Source: Planctomycetaceae bacterium
GTDB lineage: Bacteria > Planctomycetota > Planctomycetia > Pirellulales > Pirellulaceae
Assembly: GCA_002726515.1 (NCBI GenBank)
Contig: PBTE01000178.1
Location: 1 to 64,000 of the forward strand
Reading direction: 5' to 3'
DNA length: 64,000 bases
Position 1 is the stretch's first letter, and every line of letters starts with the position of its first letter. The translations under genes and the position numbers were made by a program. Below, piece after piece: positions 9,510 to 17,875 of the stretch. The notes below the pieces were generated by a model. The model was not told the origin of the DNA and made no database searches. It was given only the letters and a program-made list of their open reading frames with translations.

Positions 9510-10820
9510 CTACGTGTCCTTGGACTGGTCTACGCGCTCTGGATTAACCAATGGCAACAACAGGAGCGGCAACCCCAACGCCACCGCGGCAAACCAGAAA
9601 CTCTGTGCGTACGTAAAACCGTAGCTGTCGCTCAACGTACCTACGGCTTTGTTGCCGATTACGTGTCCGATGTTACTGACGGTCATATAGATGGTGAATA
9701 TCGTGGCAGCAGCTTTGGTCCAGGTAATTCGCATCCCCATCGAGAGGAATCCCACACTGCCGATCGCCAACACGCCCGGGTAAAACAGCAGGTAACCTCC
9801 GGCAAACCACGATTTCTCCCAGTGTTCGGGAAAGGCTGCAAAACATGCCGTCATCAGCCCGAACATGCCAAAACCGATCGTCATCACGATCCGTCGACCA
9901 GCCCGATCTGCCAAGAAACCTCCTAACAGTGCGCCAGCCATTTCTGTCAAGACAGCGGCACCCGAAATCTGGGAAACTTGAATGAAGCTCCAACCGAGTT
10001 CTTGTGTATACAACGGTTTGGTGATCACTTCTACAATGCCCCAGCCAACCGTGCTAAGCGTCCCGAAGATCAGGAATATAAAAGTCGTCGTTAACGAAAA
10101 GGCCCGACGTACGTCAATGAGGACCTCCAGCGGGCTGCGCAAACTGGAAGATGTCTCCAGCTGTCCACCGTCAGGATCGGGGCAGGAAGGTTGTACGGGG
10201 CGACTGCTCCAGGGAAATCGTTTTTCTCCCGGCCGCTCCAGCAGCAGCAATGGAAAGAGCATGATCAGGACCAGAAGGACAAACTGAGCCAGCACCGCGG
10301 CGGGTAGACCCCAAAAATAGATCATCTGGGCCATCACCATCGCGCCCACGGCCTTGCCTACCAGCTTCGAGCCCCACATCATGCCGTTGGTGCGTCCTTG
10401 CTCGGCAACAGGCAACACATCGATTGCAAGCGCATCGGTGGCAACGTCCTGCAGCGAAGCGAAGCAGTTGTGGATGAAGAACATCCATCCCAACAGCCGC
10501 AAGTTCTCCGAAAGGTCGCCCAGCATCAGGATGCCGAGCAGGGAGACGGCCATCATTAACTCGGCACCGATGATCCAGGGCCGACGACGGCCCATGGAAC
10601 GAATAGTGACGGTGTCAATCAGCGGGGCCCACACCAGTTTGAACGTCCAGGGCACCAGCACAATCGCTGTCAGTTCTCCCGCCGCCGCCTGACTGATCCC
10701 TTTCTCTCCCGTCAGGTAAGCAACCAAAGCGGTTACCATAAAACCCCAGGGAACCCCCTGGGCAAAGTACATCGCACAGAGCATGGTCACCCGGTGTGTG
10801 CGGTTGTCGACAAGAGCCAT
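9510..10820 (-). CDS. AmpG/PAT-like MFS transporter
   Basis: 436 residues with about 12 hydrophobic segments. The N-terminal pattern MCAMYFAQGVPWGFM followed by VLVPWTFKLVWAPLIDT and MGRRRPWIIG is characteristic of the peptide-acetyl-CoA (AmpG-like) branch of the major facilitator superfamily, whose members move muropeptides, acyl-CoA or siderophores across the inner membrane. A central hydrophilic loop of about 40 residues separates the two halves. It is followed, 27 nt upstream on the same strand, by the acetyltransferase gene, so the two could be co-transcribed. The substrate is unassigned. Confidence 0.87.
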   Translation of the reverse strand: MALVDNRTHRVTMLCAMYFAQGVPWGFMVTALVAYLTGEKGISQAAAGELTAIVLVPWTFKLVWAPLIDTVTIRSMGRRRPWIIGAELMMAVSLLGILMLGDLSENLRLLGWMFFIHNCFASLQDVATDALAIDVLPVAEQGRTNGMMWGSKLVGKAVGAMVMAQMIYFWGLPAAVLAQFVLLVLIMLFPLLLLERPGEKRFPWSSRPVQPSCPDPDGGQLETSSSLRSPLEVLIDVRRAFSLTTTFIFLIFGTLSTVGWGIVEVITKPLYTQELGWSFIQVSQISGAAVLTEMAGALLGGFLADRAGRRIVMTIGFGMFGLMTACFAAFPEHWEKSWFAGGYLLFYPGVLAIGSVGFLSMGMRITWTKAAATIFTIYMTVSNIGHVIGNKAVGTLSDSYGFTYAQSFWFAAVALGLPLLLLPLVNPERVDQSKDT

Positions 10821-10847
10821 GTGGAAAATCCATCCAGTTAAAAGAAG

Positions 10848-11930
10848 CTAAGGCGTATTAAATTCTGGCCAGTTGCATTGCCAGCAGGTCACAATCCCCG
10901 GCTCATCCGTCCAGTCGTCAAACTCTTCGAAGCTCTCCCAGGGCGGTAGATCATTCGCCGCACAACGGTGGTGTTCGCGGATCCTTCCACGATATGCCGG
11001 ACAGTCGGTGCGAGGTTCTGCGGTTTCCTGAAACTGGACGGGTTCCACCGGTTCTCGCGAGGCGTGCAAGAACCGCTCCCACGCGGCGTTCTCGCGGCAG
11101 CTCTGCCAACATTGCAGCATCCGCTGCGTCTTTTCAGCTGCGTCCTGCTGTGGATCGTAGGTCTCTTTCACAGGACGCAAGACAAGACACCAGGGATCGT
11201 CTTCTGTCACGGTCCACAGAAAAGAACCCAGGTCGCGCGCGCCCATGGCGTGACATGCAGCTTGTCCGATTCGCATGGTGCGCACCAAATCTGCTGTAAC
11301 CAGGGTCTGAAACAACAGCTCGGGAAAGTGGTACTGGATACGGCGGCCACTGGTCGTATAAGTGGCGTGACGACGTGATGGATCGATCGCCGACAGGTAG
11401 GGAACGTTCCGCACGTCCTCGACAGCATGAAGATTCGTGAGCGAGTTGATGCCGACACCCAACAACAGGAGCACGCCATCTTGTTCCATCAGACGAAAAA
11501 AAGGGGACTCTCGTCCACAGGGTGTCGGGCTGTGCCGGTGTCCTTCCAGTAGAGAATCGGCATCCCCGCCAACTCCCACCCAGGAGTGGGTCGGATGGCA
11601 GCTACGGAGGGAGTCCGGTTGCTCGCGCAGTGTCTCGCCAATCTTTCCCGTAAAACCACGCTGACGGCTGTTACAGAGTCGTTGCGGACATTGTGCCAGA
11701 CACAGGCTGAGCGCATAGTTGTCCGAACGAACCGCATCCCGGAAAGATGGCGCAATCACGGCTCCCGCCGGGCCGGTGGCCTCACGTAAGGCCGCGACCA
11801 CCGTTTCGGCCCCACCCTCCACGTGACCAAACCGAGAAAGCGAAGCGTGAACCATGATGTGGCTTGTGGGGCGAATTCCCAGTCGCTCCAGGCGCTCTAC
11901 CATTGCCGCTTGCGTCACATGGCTGGTCAT
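10848..11930 (-). CDS. AAC(3)-family N-acetyltransferase
   Basis: 360 residues, longer than typical AAC(3) enzymes (about 260-290); the extra length is C-terminal, rich in Trp/Asp/Glu and ending CWQCNWPEF. The family core is clear: IMVHASLSRFGHVEGGAETV near 25-43, a conserved PTHSWVGVGG near 115, CGRESPFFRLMEQDG near 137 and LLLGVGINSLTNLHAVED near 155-172. Family members acetylate the 3-amino group of aminoglycosides with acetyl-CoA, but environmental members can act on other amines, so resistance should not be assumed. It lies between the AmpG-like transporter and the DUF35/thiolase pair, all leftward. Confidence 0.85.
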   Translation of the reverse strand: MTSHVTQAAMVERLERLGIRPTSHIMVHASLSRFGHVEGGAETVVAALREATGPAGAVIAPSFRDAVRSDNYALSLCLAQCPQRLCNSRQRGFTGKIGETLREQPDSLRSCHPTHSWVGVGGDADSLLEGHRHSPTPCGRESPFFRLMEQDGVLLLLGVGINSLTNLHAVEDVRNVPYLSAIDPSRRHATYTTSGRRIQYHFPELLFQTLVTADLVRTMRIGQAACHAMGARDLGSFLWTVTEDDPWCLVLRPVKETYDPQQDAAEKTQRMLQCWQSCRENAAWERFLHASREPVEPVQFQETAEPRTDCPAYRGRIREHHRCAANDLPPWESFEEFDDWTDEPGIVTCWQCNWPEFNTP

Positions 11931-12046
11931 GATTCCCTTGTTCGCTGGTGAACACCCGGTGGGGAGCGACAGTGTATTTCAAAACTAGCGTGCGAGTGAA
12001 CCGACCCTTTGACCTACGGCTCCCCAAGCAGCTGGCAAGTTTAGCT

Positions 12047-12463
12047 TCAGACAGGCGCAAACGTCAACGACGTTGTTACCTCGTCACCCACAGCCCGTTG
12101 CGCAAATCGCGCCACCAGCCGCATTCCCACCTGGATCTCTTCGGGCTGGCGAGCATCGACTCCCTCCACACGGGCCACGACGCGCGGTCCTTCTGTCAAC
12201 TCGATCACCGCCGAACAATACGGATTATTTCTGTCAAATCCCTGCTCGATCATGAATGGCGGTCCGATGGCGATCGAGGTGAACGCGGCCAATTTGCCGG
12301 TTCCCTGCATTTGCTGCCACTCCATTTGAGTCTGCTGGCACGCACTACAGCGGCCGCGGGGAGGCACGTAAAGAGCGCCACATGCAGTGCACCTGGAACC
12401 CATCAGTTTTTCTTCCTGGAGATACTGCTGATAACCATAATCGCTAACGGGTTGTTCTTCCAC
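12047..12463 (-). CDS. DUF35 zinc-ribbon/OB-fold acyl-CoA-binding protein
   Basis: 138 residues starting at GTG, with GGAG 7-8 nt upstream. A rubredoxin-like zinc ribbon is visible: C25-x2-C28 and C39-x2-C42 (SRCTACGALYVPPRGRCSAC). It is followed by an OB-fold region (GTGKLAAFTSIAIGPPFM, NPYCSAVIELTEGPRVVARVEG) ending in VGMRL. This is the DUF35 architecture, which partners with thiolases and thiolase-like lipid-transfer proteins and helps bring acyl-CoA to them. It begins 3 nt after the thiolase stop, so translational coupling and a physical complex with that thiolase are likely. Confidence 0.9.
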   Translation of the reverse strand: MEEQPVSDYGYQQYLQEEKLMGSRCTACGALYVPPRGRCSACQQTQMEWQQMQGTGKLAAFTSIAIGPPFMIEQGFDRNNPYCSAVIELTEGPRVVARVEGVDARQPEEIQVGMRLVARFAQRAVGDEVTTSLTFAPV

Positions 12464-12466
12464 GAG

Positions 12467-13732
12467 TTATCTCCGTTCCAGGATCGTGAAGGTGCAGGTA
12501 CCTCCCGTTCCCCCCAAATTGTGAGCCGCACCGAAGCGTAGATCGGGGTGTGGCACCTGCCGCTTTCCCGCCTTGTTCCTGAGCTGTTCCCAGACCTCGA
12601 TCAGCTGCGCCGCACCTGTTGCACCCACCGGGTGCCCTTTACACTTCAGTCCCCCTGAAGTGTTGATCGGTTTGGGTCCGTCGAGCCGTGTCAGGCCATC
12701 AGCGACGGCCTGGTAACCCTGGCCCGGTTTAAAAAATCCCAGATCCTCGATGTGCATGATTTCGGCGATCGAGAAGCAGTCGTGAACTTCTGCAAACTGT
12801 ATGTCTTGAGGCGTCAAATCCGACATTCCATAAGCCTCTTGTGCTGCACGGCGGGTGGCTTCGAAGTAGGTCAGGTCCTCTGCCGCATGGAGCGCCCGTC
12901 CACTGGCTTGCCCCAGTCCAGCCACATAGAGTGGTTCTTCCGTGAACGACCTGGCGATTTCTTCGCCAACCAACAAGATGCAGGCAGCTCCGTCGCTGAT
13001 GGGACTGCAATCGAACAGATGCATTGGCCAGGCCACGACCGGATTGGCCTGGGGATCGCCGAGGAACTGTTTTTCGTCCTGCCACTCTGGAACCGGACCG
13101 CCTTTCTTCTTCGCTTTGACGGCCCTCGACGCCATGATGCCTTGGATCGTTTGTTGAAACTGGGCTTTTGGATTCAACGGCGCATTATTGTGGCTCTTGA
13201 TCGTGACATTCATCAAGTGTTCGCGCGTGGCGCCATATTTGTCGAAATAAGCAGTGGCGATAGCGCCAAAGACGCCTGGAAACGTGAAGCCAGCGGACCG
13301 TTCATAAGGGCTCGCCGCAAGCGCCAGGCCTTCTGCAACTTGCTCGGTGGCTTGCTTCGACATGTCCTCAAAACCACCTACCAGAACCACGTCATAAAAT
13401 CCTGACGCGATGGAAAACACGGCCTCCCGGAAAGCGAGCGCACTGGAAGCACACGCTCCCTCGATCCGCGTAGCCGGCCTGGGAACCAACCCCAGTGTGT
13501 CCGCAAGAATCGCGCCCCAGTGTGATTGTTGAACAAAAAAGTCGTTGGTGAAATTCCCCAGGTACAACGCTTCGATGTCGCCAGGATCGACACCCCGGTC
13601 GACCGAGTGAAGCATCTCCTGAAAAGCTTGCAGAAACAAGTCTTTCGAATCTCGATCAGCGAACATTCCAAATGGAGACATGCCGGCGCCCACCATTGCG
13701 ACACCCCTGCCTAGTTTTCTTTTTTTGATCAT
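12467..13732 (-). CDS. Thiolase family protein (DUF35-associated)
   Basis: 421 residues from the ATG at 13732; the longer frame up to 13798 would add a non-homologous 22-residue leader. The nucleophile Cys94 lies in RIEGACASSALAFREA, the catalytic His in LKCKGHPVGATGAAQ. The C-terminal glycine loop reads HNLGGTGGTCTF, so the Cys usually preceding this loop in classical thiolases is a His here, as in SCP-x/lipid-transfer-like and DUF35-associated thiolases. Likely role: Claisen or retro-aldol type carbon-carbon bond chemistry on an acyl-CoA. It is cotranscribed with the DUF35 gene 3 nt downstream. Confidence 0.92.
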   Translation of the reverse strand: MIKKRKLGRGVAMVGAGMSPFGMFADRDSKDLFLQAFQEMLHSVDRGVDPGDIEALYLGNFTNDFFVQQSHWGAILADTLGLVPRPATRIEGACASSALAFREAVFSIASGFYDVVLVGGFEDMSKQATEQVAEGLALAASPYERSAGFTFPGVFGAIATAYFDKYGATREHLMNVTIKSHNNAPLNPKAQFQQTIQGIMASRAVKAKKKGGPVPEWQDEKQFLGDPQANPVVAWPMHLFDCSPISDGAACILLVGEEIARSFTEEPLYVAGLGQASGRALHAAEDLTYFEATRRAAQEAYGMSDLTPQDIQFAEVHDCFSIAEIMHIEDLGFFKPGQGYQAVADGLTRLDGPKPINTSGGLKCKGHPVGATGAAQLIEVWEQLRNKAGKRQVPHPDLRFGAAHNLGGTGGTCTFTILERR

Positions 13733-14397
13733 GAATTTTTCATTTCGGATCAACGGTCTCGCGATTGGTAAGACCCGTGTTTCACATGACCAGGACATGT
13801 CACGATCAACTCAGGTTCCCCGGGGTGGCAACCCACCTGTCCCACACAACGTTTTGGCATTGACTCTGTCGACCAGTATACGGGTGCGATCACCGAATGG
13901 CACGCCCGGGTGAGCCGGCTTTATTTTTTTCGAGCCGCCTGTCAGTGAACCTGCTGAAAACCTCCCGATCCTCGCTGAGATGGTCAGCCACCACAGAACC
14001 TCTCGGGATGGTCCCTGGGTCACGACCGGATCCTCGAAGCAAATAATCGATTGATTTCCTTCGGGAATTTCAACCGGTCCAAGCAGCGGTGTTTTTCCGG
14101 ATCGTGTTGCTCACACAGGGAATGACCGGGACCTGCCGGGCGGTGTTGGCGGGCCTATTTGTTGGACATCCAAAAAACGTACGGACCGGTCTTTCCCTTG
14201 ACAGTGACCATTTTCCTACTAACATTTGCTTTTTGCCTGAGTGGACTGGGCAATTCTCGACCGAAAAGCGTCGGACCTACCCGGGTGCCCTCCTGTACAG
14301 CTCGAGAAACGTTCTTCCAGACTTTTCGGGACCGTGGGCCTGCTGGAGCATATCTCACAGCGGGTGATCCAGCAGGCCCCGTTCATACCACCTGCCT
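13733..14397. other. Intergenic region, no gene seen
   Basis: 665 nt between the leftward thiolase and the rightward MFS gene. Open frames here overlap each other on both strands and show neither protein pattern nor ribosome sites. No strong hairpin or repeat was seen. It presumably carries the two divergent promoters. Confidence 0.55.
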
Positions 14398-15558
14398 ATG
14401 CTCTACCTCATCACCTGGATCACCGACTTCGCCGGAGTCCTCTTCATTTTTGTGGGTACCCGCCACCTGTCGGAACAAGACACGGGTTCCACGATGCTCG
14501 GAGCGCTCGGAGCTCTTTACTTCCTGGCATCGGCCGTCAGCAGTGCCTGGTCAGGAACTGTCGCAGATCGTTGGGGACGCCGCCAAGTCTCAATCGCTGG
14601 CATGGCATTGTTGGCTGTCAGCCTGGGCGTCAACAGCTACTGGAATGACGAGTACTGGATATTCTGCGTTGTGTATGTCGCTGCGGGGATTGCATTCGGG
14701 ATGATCTATCCGCCCCTCATGGCCTGGTTGGGCCACGGTCAGAGTGGCCAGACAGCCAGTCGTCGATACTTGATTTTCTGTTTGGCATTCAACCTGGGAA
14801 TTGTTTCCGGGCAACTCACGGGTGGCTGGGCATTCGAGCGATTCGGTGTCGGTATCTCCCTGCTAATCGCACTGACACTGGCTTCGTTTAATTTGATTTT
14901 GATCTGCCTGCACAAGGAAAGCAACAACGAAGGCAATTTGGATACAGACGACCACGCGGGAACAGACATGGAAGTCAGCCTTTCGCAATCATTCGCCCGC
15001 TTGGCAAGGTTCGCCAACTTCGGTGGCATGTTTTCAATGAGCATGCTGTGGTTCTTACTGCCACAATTGGTCGTTAGCCTCGACATTTCTGCGGATCGTC
15101 ATGGCTTGATCCTGGCAAGCGGACGAATGATTGTGATGAGCACCTATCTGTTGTTGCACCTGACTTCCTTCTGGCAACACAAGTTTCGCATTTCAGGTTA
15201 TGCCCAGGCATTAGGGGCTGTGGGTTTGATCATTCTATCCCTGGCCCACTCATCATTCGGATTGGTGCTGGGACTTGCAGCCCTTTCGACCATGATGGGC
15301 TACAATTATTTTGCCAGTCTTTTCTACAATGCAACCGGTAGTTCTCATCAACATAAGGGACGAGCATTCGGACTGAACGAAGCGTCACTGGGACTGGGTG
15401 CGGCAGGAGGTTCCTTAATCGGTGGGGTGGCAGCTAATGATTGGGGAAGTCGCGCTCCTTTCCAATTGGCTGCCTTGCTGATCACGATTCTGTTGGTCGT
15501 CCAATGTATCGTGTGGTGGAAGTCGATTCGTCCAGCACAGAAGCGTTTCCATGGTTAG
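14398..15558 (+). CDS. Major facilitator superfamily transporter
   Basis: 386 residues, about 11-12 membrane segments. The MFS signature between helices 2 and 3 is present as GTVADRWGRRQVSIAG near 58-73. The equivalent loop in the second half is less obvious, with a conserved glycine-rich helix pair near NEASLGLGAAGGSLIGGVAAN. No Shine-Dalgarno motif is evident before the ATG, but upstream sequence contains no further membrane segment in frame. Substrate unknown. It is a stand-alone gene, convergent with the SDR gene, with a TTTCCCGGGAAA palindrome at 15612-15623 between them. Confidence 0.85.
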   Translation: MLYLITWITDFAGVLFIFVGTRHLSEQDTGSTMLGALGALYFLASAVSSAWSGTVADRWGRRQVSIAGMALLAVSLGVNSYWNDEYWIFCVVYVAAGIAFGMIYPPLMAWLGHGQSGQTASRRYLIFCLAFNLGIVSGQLTGGWAFERFGVGISLLIALTLASFNLILICLHKESNNEGNLDTDDHAGTDMEVSLSQSFARLARFANFGGMFSMSMLWFLLPQLVVSLDISADRHGLILASGRMIVMSTYLLLHLTSFWQHKFRISGYAQALGAVGLIILSLAHSSFGLVLGLAALSTMMGYNYFASLFYNATGSSHQHKGRAFGLNEASLGLGAAGGSLIGGVAANDWGSRAPFQLAALLITILLVVQCIVWWKSIRPAQKRFHG

Positions 15559-15832
15559 CGGGGCAAAAAAACGCACAGGTCCGTAGAAGTACACGCAGGA
15601 ATGGAAAATCGTTTCCCGGGAAATCCGGTTGTTTGGACACCGACCGGAGTCAGGAAAAGACGTTCGAATGGAACGTAGTTCCGCTGGAGTCCGTAAAGCG
15701 GATCACCACCCTGCAGACCTGGGAATCTGCGTGTCGAAAAACGCCCCGGCGTTTTTTCACGTCACGGAATCCTTCTACAACGCGGACAACAAGCACTCGA
15801 CACTCGCGTCGGGATCCGGTCCGAGCGACAAC

Positions 15833-16639
15833 TTAGTGCCAGATTTCGAATCCACCGTCCACCGCGAGGTTTTGGCCAACGACGTAGTCTGACGCAGAGG
15901 AAGCAAGAAATAAAATCGCTCCCTTCAGATCGACACCGTCCTTACCCATGCGTCCCAGCGCAGTTCGTTCGCTGTAATCTTTGACAAAGCCGTCCGAAAG
16001 ATTGCGTTCAAATCCTCCCGGGCTGATTGCATTGACATACACTCCCTTGGGACCCAGCAGGCAGGCCAGATCCATGGTAATCCCCAGTACGCCCGCTTTA
16101 GCTCCTGCATAATCAATGGGCTGACCGGACATGTCATTGCGATCATACATCTTGCGATCTCGCCCCAGGAGACCGGCAATAGATGCGATGTTGATGATTT
16201 TTCCCGAGCGACGTTCTTCCATATGACGTCCAATCTCACGACAACACCAAAGCGTTCCGGTCAGGTTCAAGCGAATGAGGCCGTCGATGTCAGCCGGATC
16301 ACGGTCAAACAAGTATCCCGGACTTTCACCGAAACCACCACCGGCGTTGTTCACCAGGACGTCGATTCGGCCTTTCCATTCAATAGCACGATCCATCGTC
16401 TGGACGACGGAACCAGATTCGGTTTGATCCAGTGCCAGTGCCAGCACTTCGACAGGATAGGTTTTTCTAAGTTCTTCGGCGGTCGACTCGGCGCTGGCCA
16501 AGTCACGTGACGTGATCACCAGGTCCGCACCTGCAGCAGCAAGTACACAAGCAGCGTCGTAGCCCAAGTCACGTGCCCCACCCGTCACGAGCGCGACCCG
16601 GCCTTGCAGGTTAAACATATCTTCAATTTCGTGGTGCAT
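15833..16639 (-). CDS. Short-chain dehydrogenase/reductase (SDR)
   Basis: 268 residues, typical length for a classical SDR. Cofactor loop VALVTGGARDLGYDAA near 15-30 (D replaces the more usual G-I/L-G glycine), NNAGG near 97-101, catalytic serine in INIASIAGLLG, YxxxK as YAGAK near 178, and C-terminal DYVVGQNLAVDGGF. It oxidises or reduces an alcohol/ketone with NAD(P). Its ribosome site AGGAG lies 9 nt from the ATG. It is divergent from the sugar ABC transporter operon, from which I infer a sugar or sugar-acid substrate (gluconate 5-dehydrogenase-like or sugar 1-dehydrogenase-like). Confidence 0.9.
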   Translation of the reverse strand: MHHEIEDMFNLQGRVALVTGGARDLGYDAACVLAAAGADLVITSRDLASAESTAEELRKTYPVEVLALALDQTESGSVVQTMDRAIEWKGRIDVLVNNAGGGFGESPGYLFDRDPADIDGLIRLNLTGTLWCCREIGRHMEERRSGKIINIASIAGLLGRDRKMYDRNDMSGQPIDYAGAKAGVLGITMDLACLLGPKGVYVNAISPGGFERNLSDGFVKDYSERTALGRMGKDGVDLKGAILFLASSASDYVVGQNLAVDGGFEIWH

Positions 16640-16895
16640 AACTCAGTACTCCTGTCGCGGATTTCCACATTGGGTCTGGAAAACTTCCTGGCTCACAAGC
16701 AATCGCCTTTTTCAGTGGAAAACATTGTGACCTGGCAATCGTGCTCACAGAATAACAAACCCTGCCTGTGAAGAAAGGACCCAAACCGGTCCCCGACACT
16801 GGGAGCAGGCATTTCCCGCCTGCAATCCACTCTCTAGAATGGCAAACACCCCAACTTGGTCCAATCACTTCAACAAGAGTTCCAGGGAGACAAAC

Positions 16896-17867
16896 ATGTC
16901 AGGGCAGCGCACCTTGTGGGGAGTTATTGTGATCGCAATTTCGATGACCAGTTGTGACAACACCAACACCCCCGGCACGGTTAACAAATCCAAAGGCACG
17001 ATTGGCTATTCAGCCATGAGCTTTAAAAATCCGTTCTTCGTTGTTATCAAAAACAATCTGGAAGCATCGGCTAATGATGCTGGATACGAACTGATTGCCA
17101 ATGATGCCGATTCGGATGTGAGCAAGCAGGCTAATCACATTGATGAGTTCATCAGTAAAGGTGTGTCAGCGATTGTCCTGAATCCCACCGACCGTCTGGC
17201 AATCGGCGAAGCAATCAAGAAAGCGAACGCCGCCGGCGTTCCGGTATTTACATGTGACTTGCAATGCATTGCCGAAGATGTGGACATTGCCGGTCACATT
17301 GGTACGGATAACTACCAGGGCGGTACCCTGGCCGGCCAGGCAATGGTGGAAGCACTTGGTGAACAAGGTGGCGAGGTACTCGTTTTGGATTTCAAACAGG
17401 CGAACTCGTGCGTTCTTCGTGTGGACGGATTCATGGAAGTAATCAACCAGCACAACGAAGGTCGCCGGGAAGGAAAAATTGCAGTCATCGCCATGGTGAA
17501 CGGGGGTGGCGATGAAGACATTGGTTACAAGGCAACCTCGGACAACCTGGTTGCTCATCCCAATATTGCCGGCGTCTTCGCCATCAACGACCCGTCTGCT
17601 CTGGGTGCGTGGAAAGCCATTGATGAAGCTGGAAAAAATGAACAAATCACCATCGTGGGTTTCGATGGGGCGAAAGCAGGAAAACAAGCGATTCTTGAAG
17701 GCAAGATTTTTGCAGACCCGATCCAGTTTCCTGCCAAGATGGGCAATGACATCATGGAAAAAATTCTCGCGTATCAACACGGCGAGGAATTTGATCCGGT
17801 AGAGCTTATTCCAACATCGCTGTACAAAAGAGAAGACGCTCGGAAAGACCCCGAGATTCAGAACTAG
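16896..17867 (+). CDS. Sugar ABC transporter substrate-binding lipoprotein (RbsB-like)
   Basis: 323 residues from the ATG at 16896, chosen because GGGAGA precedes it and it opens a lipoprotein signal ending ISMTSC (lipid-modified Cys about residue 20). The mature protein is a type I periplasmic binding protein of the ribose/galactose class: IGYSAMSFKNPFF near 36, DADSDVSKQANHIDEFISKGVSAIVLNP near 70-97, NAAGVPVFTCDL, and the hinge-side motif NDPSALGAWKAIDEAG near 235. It delivers a monosaccharide or similar ligand to the ATPase/permease encoded directly downstream (8-nt gap). It is the first gene of the operon. Confidence 0.93.
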   Translation: MSGQRTLWGVIVIAISMTSCDNTNTPGTVNKSKGTIGYSAMSFKNPFFVVIKNNLEASANDAGYELIANDADSDVSKQANHIDEFISKGVSAIVLNPTDRLAIGEAIKKANAAGVPVFTCDLQCIAEDVDIAGHIGTDNYQGGTLAGQAMVEALGEQGGEVLVLDFKQANSCVLRVDGFMEVINQHNEGRREGKIAVIAMVNGGGDEDIGYKATSDNLVAHPNIAGVFAINDPSALGAWKAIDEAGKNEQITIVGFDGAKAGKQAILEGKIFADPIQFPAKMGNDIMEKILAYQHGEEFDPVELIPTSLYKREDARKDPEIQN

Positions 17868-17875
17868 AAAGATCG

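Noticed and set aside
16710-16770. TGTGA...TCACA pair in the SDR/ABC intergenic region as a CRP site
   Set aside because: The half-sites are about 14 bp apart, not the 6 bp required for CRP, so the match is likely accidental.
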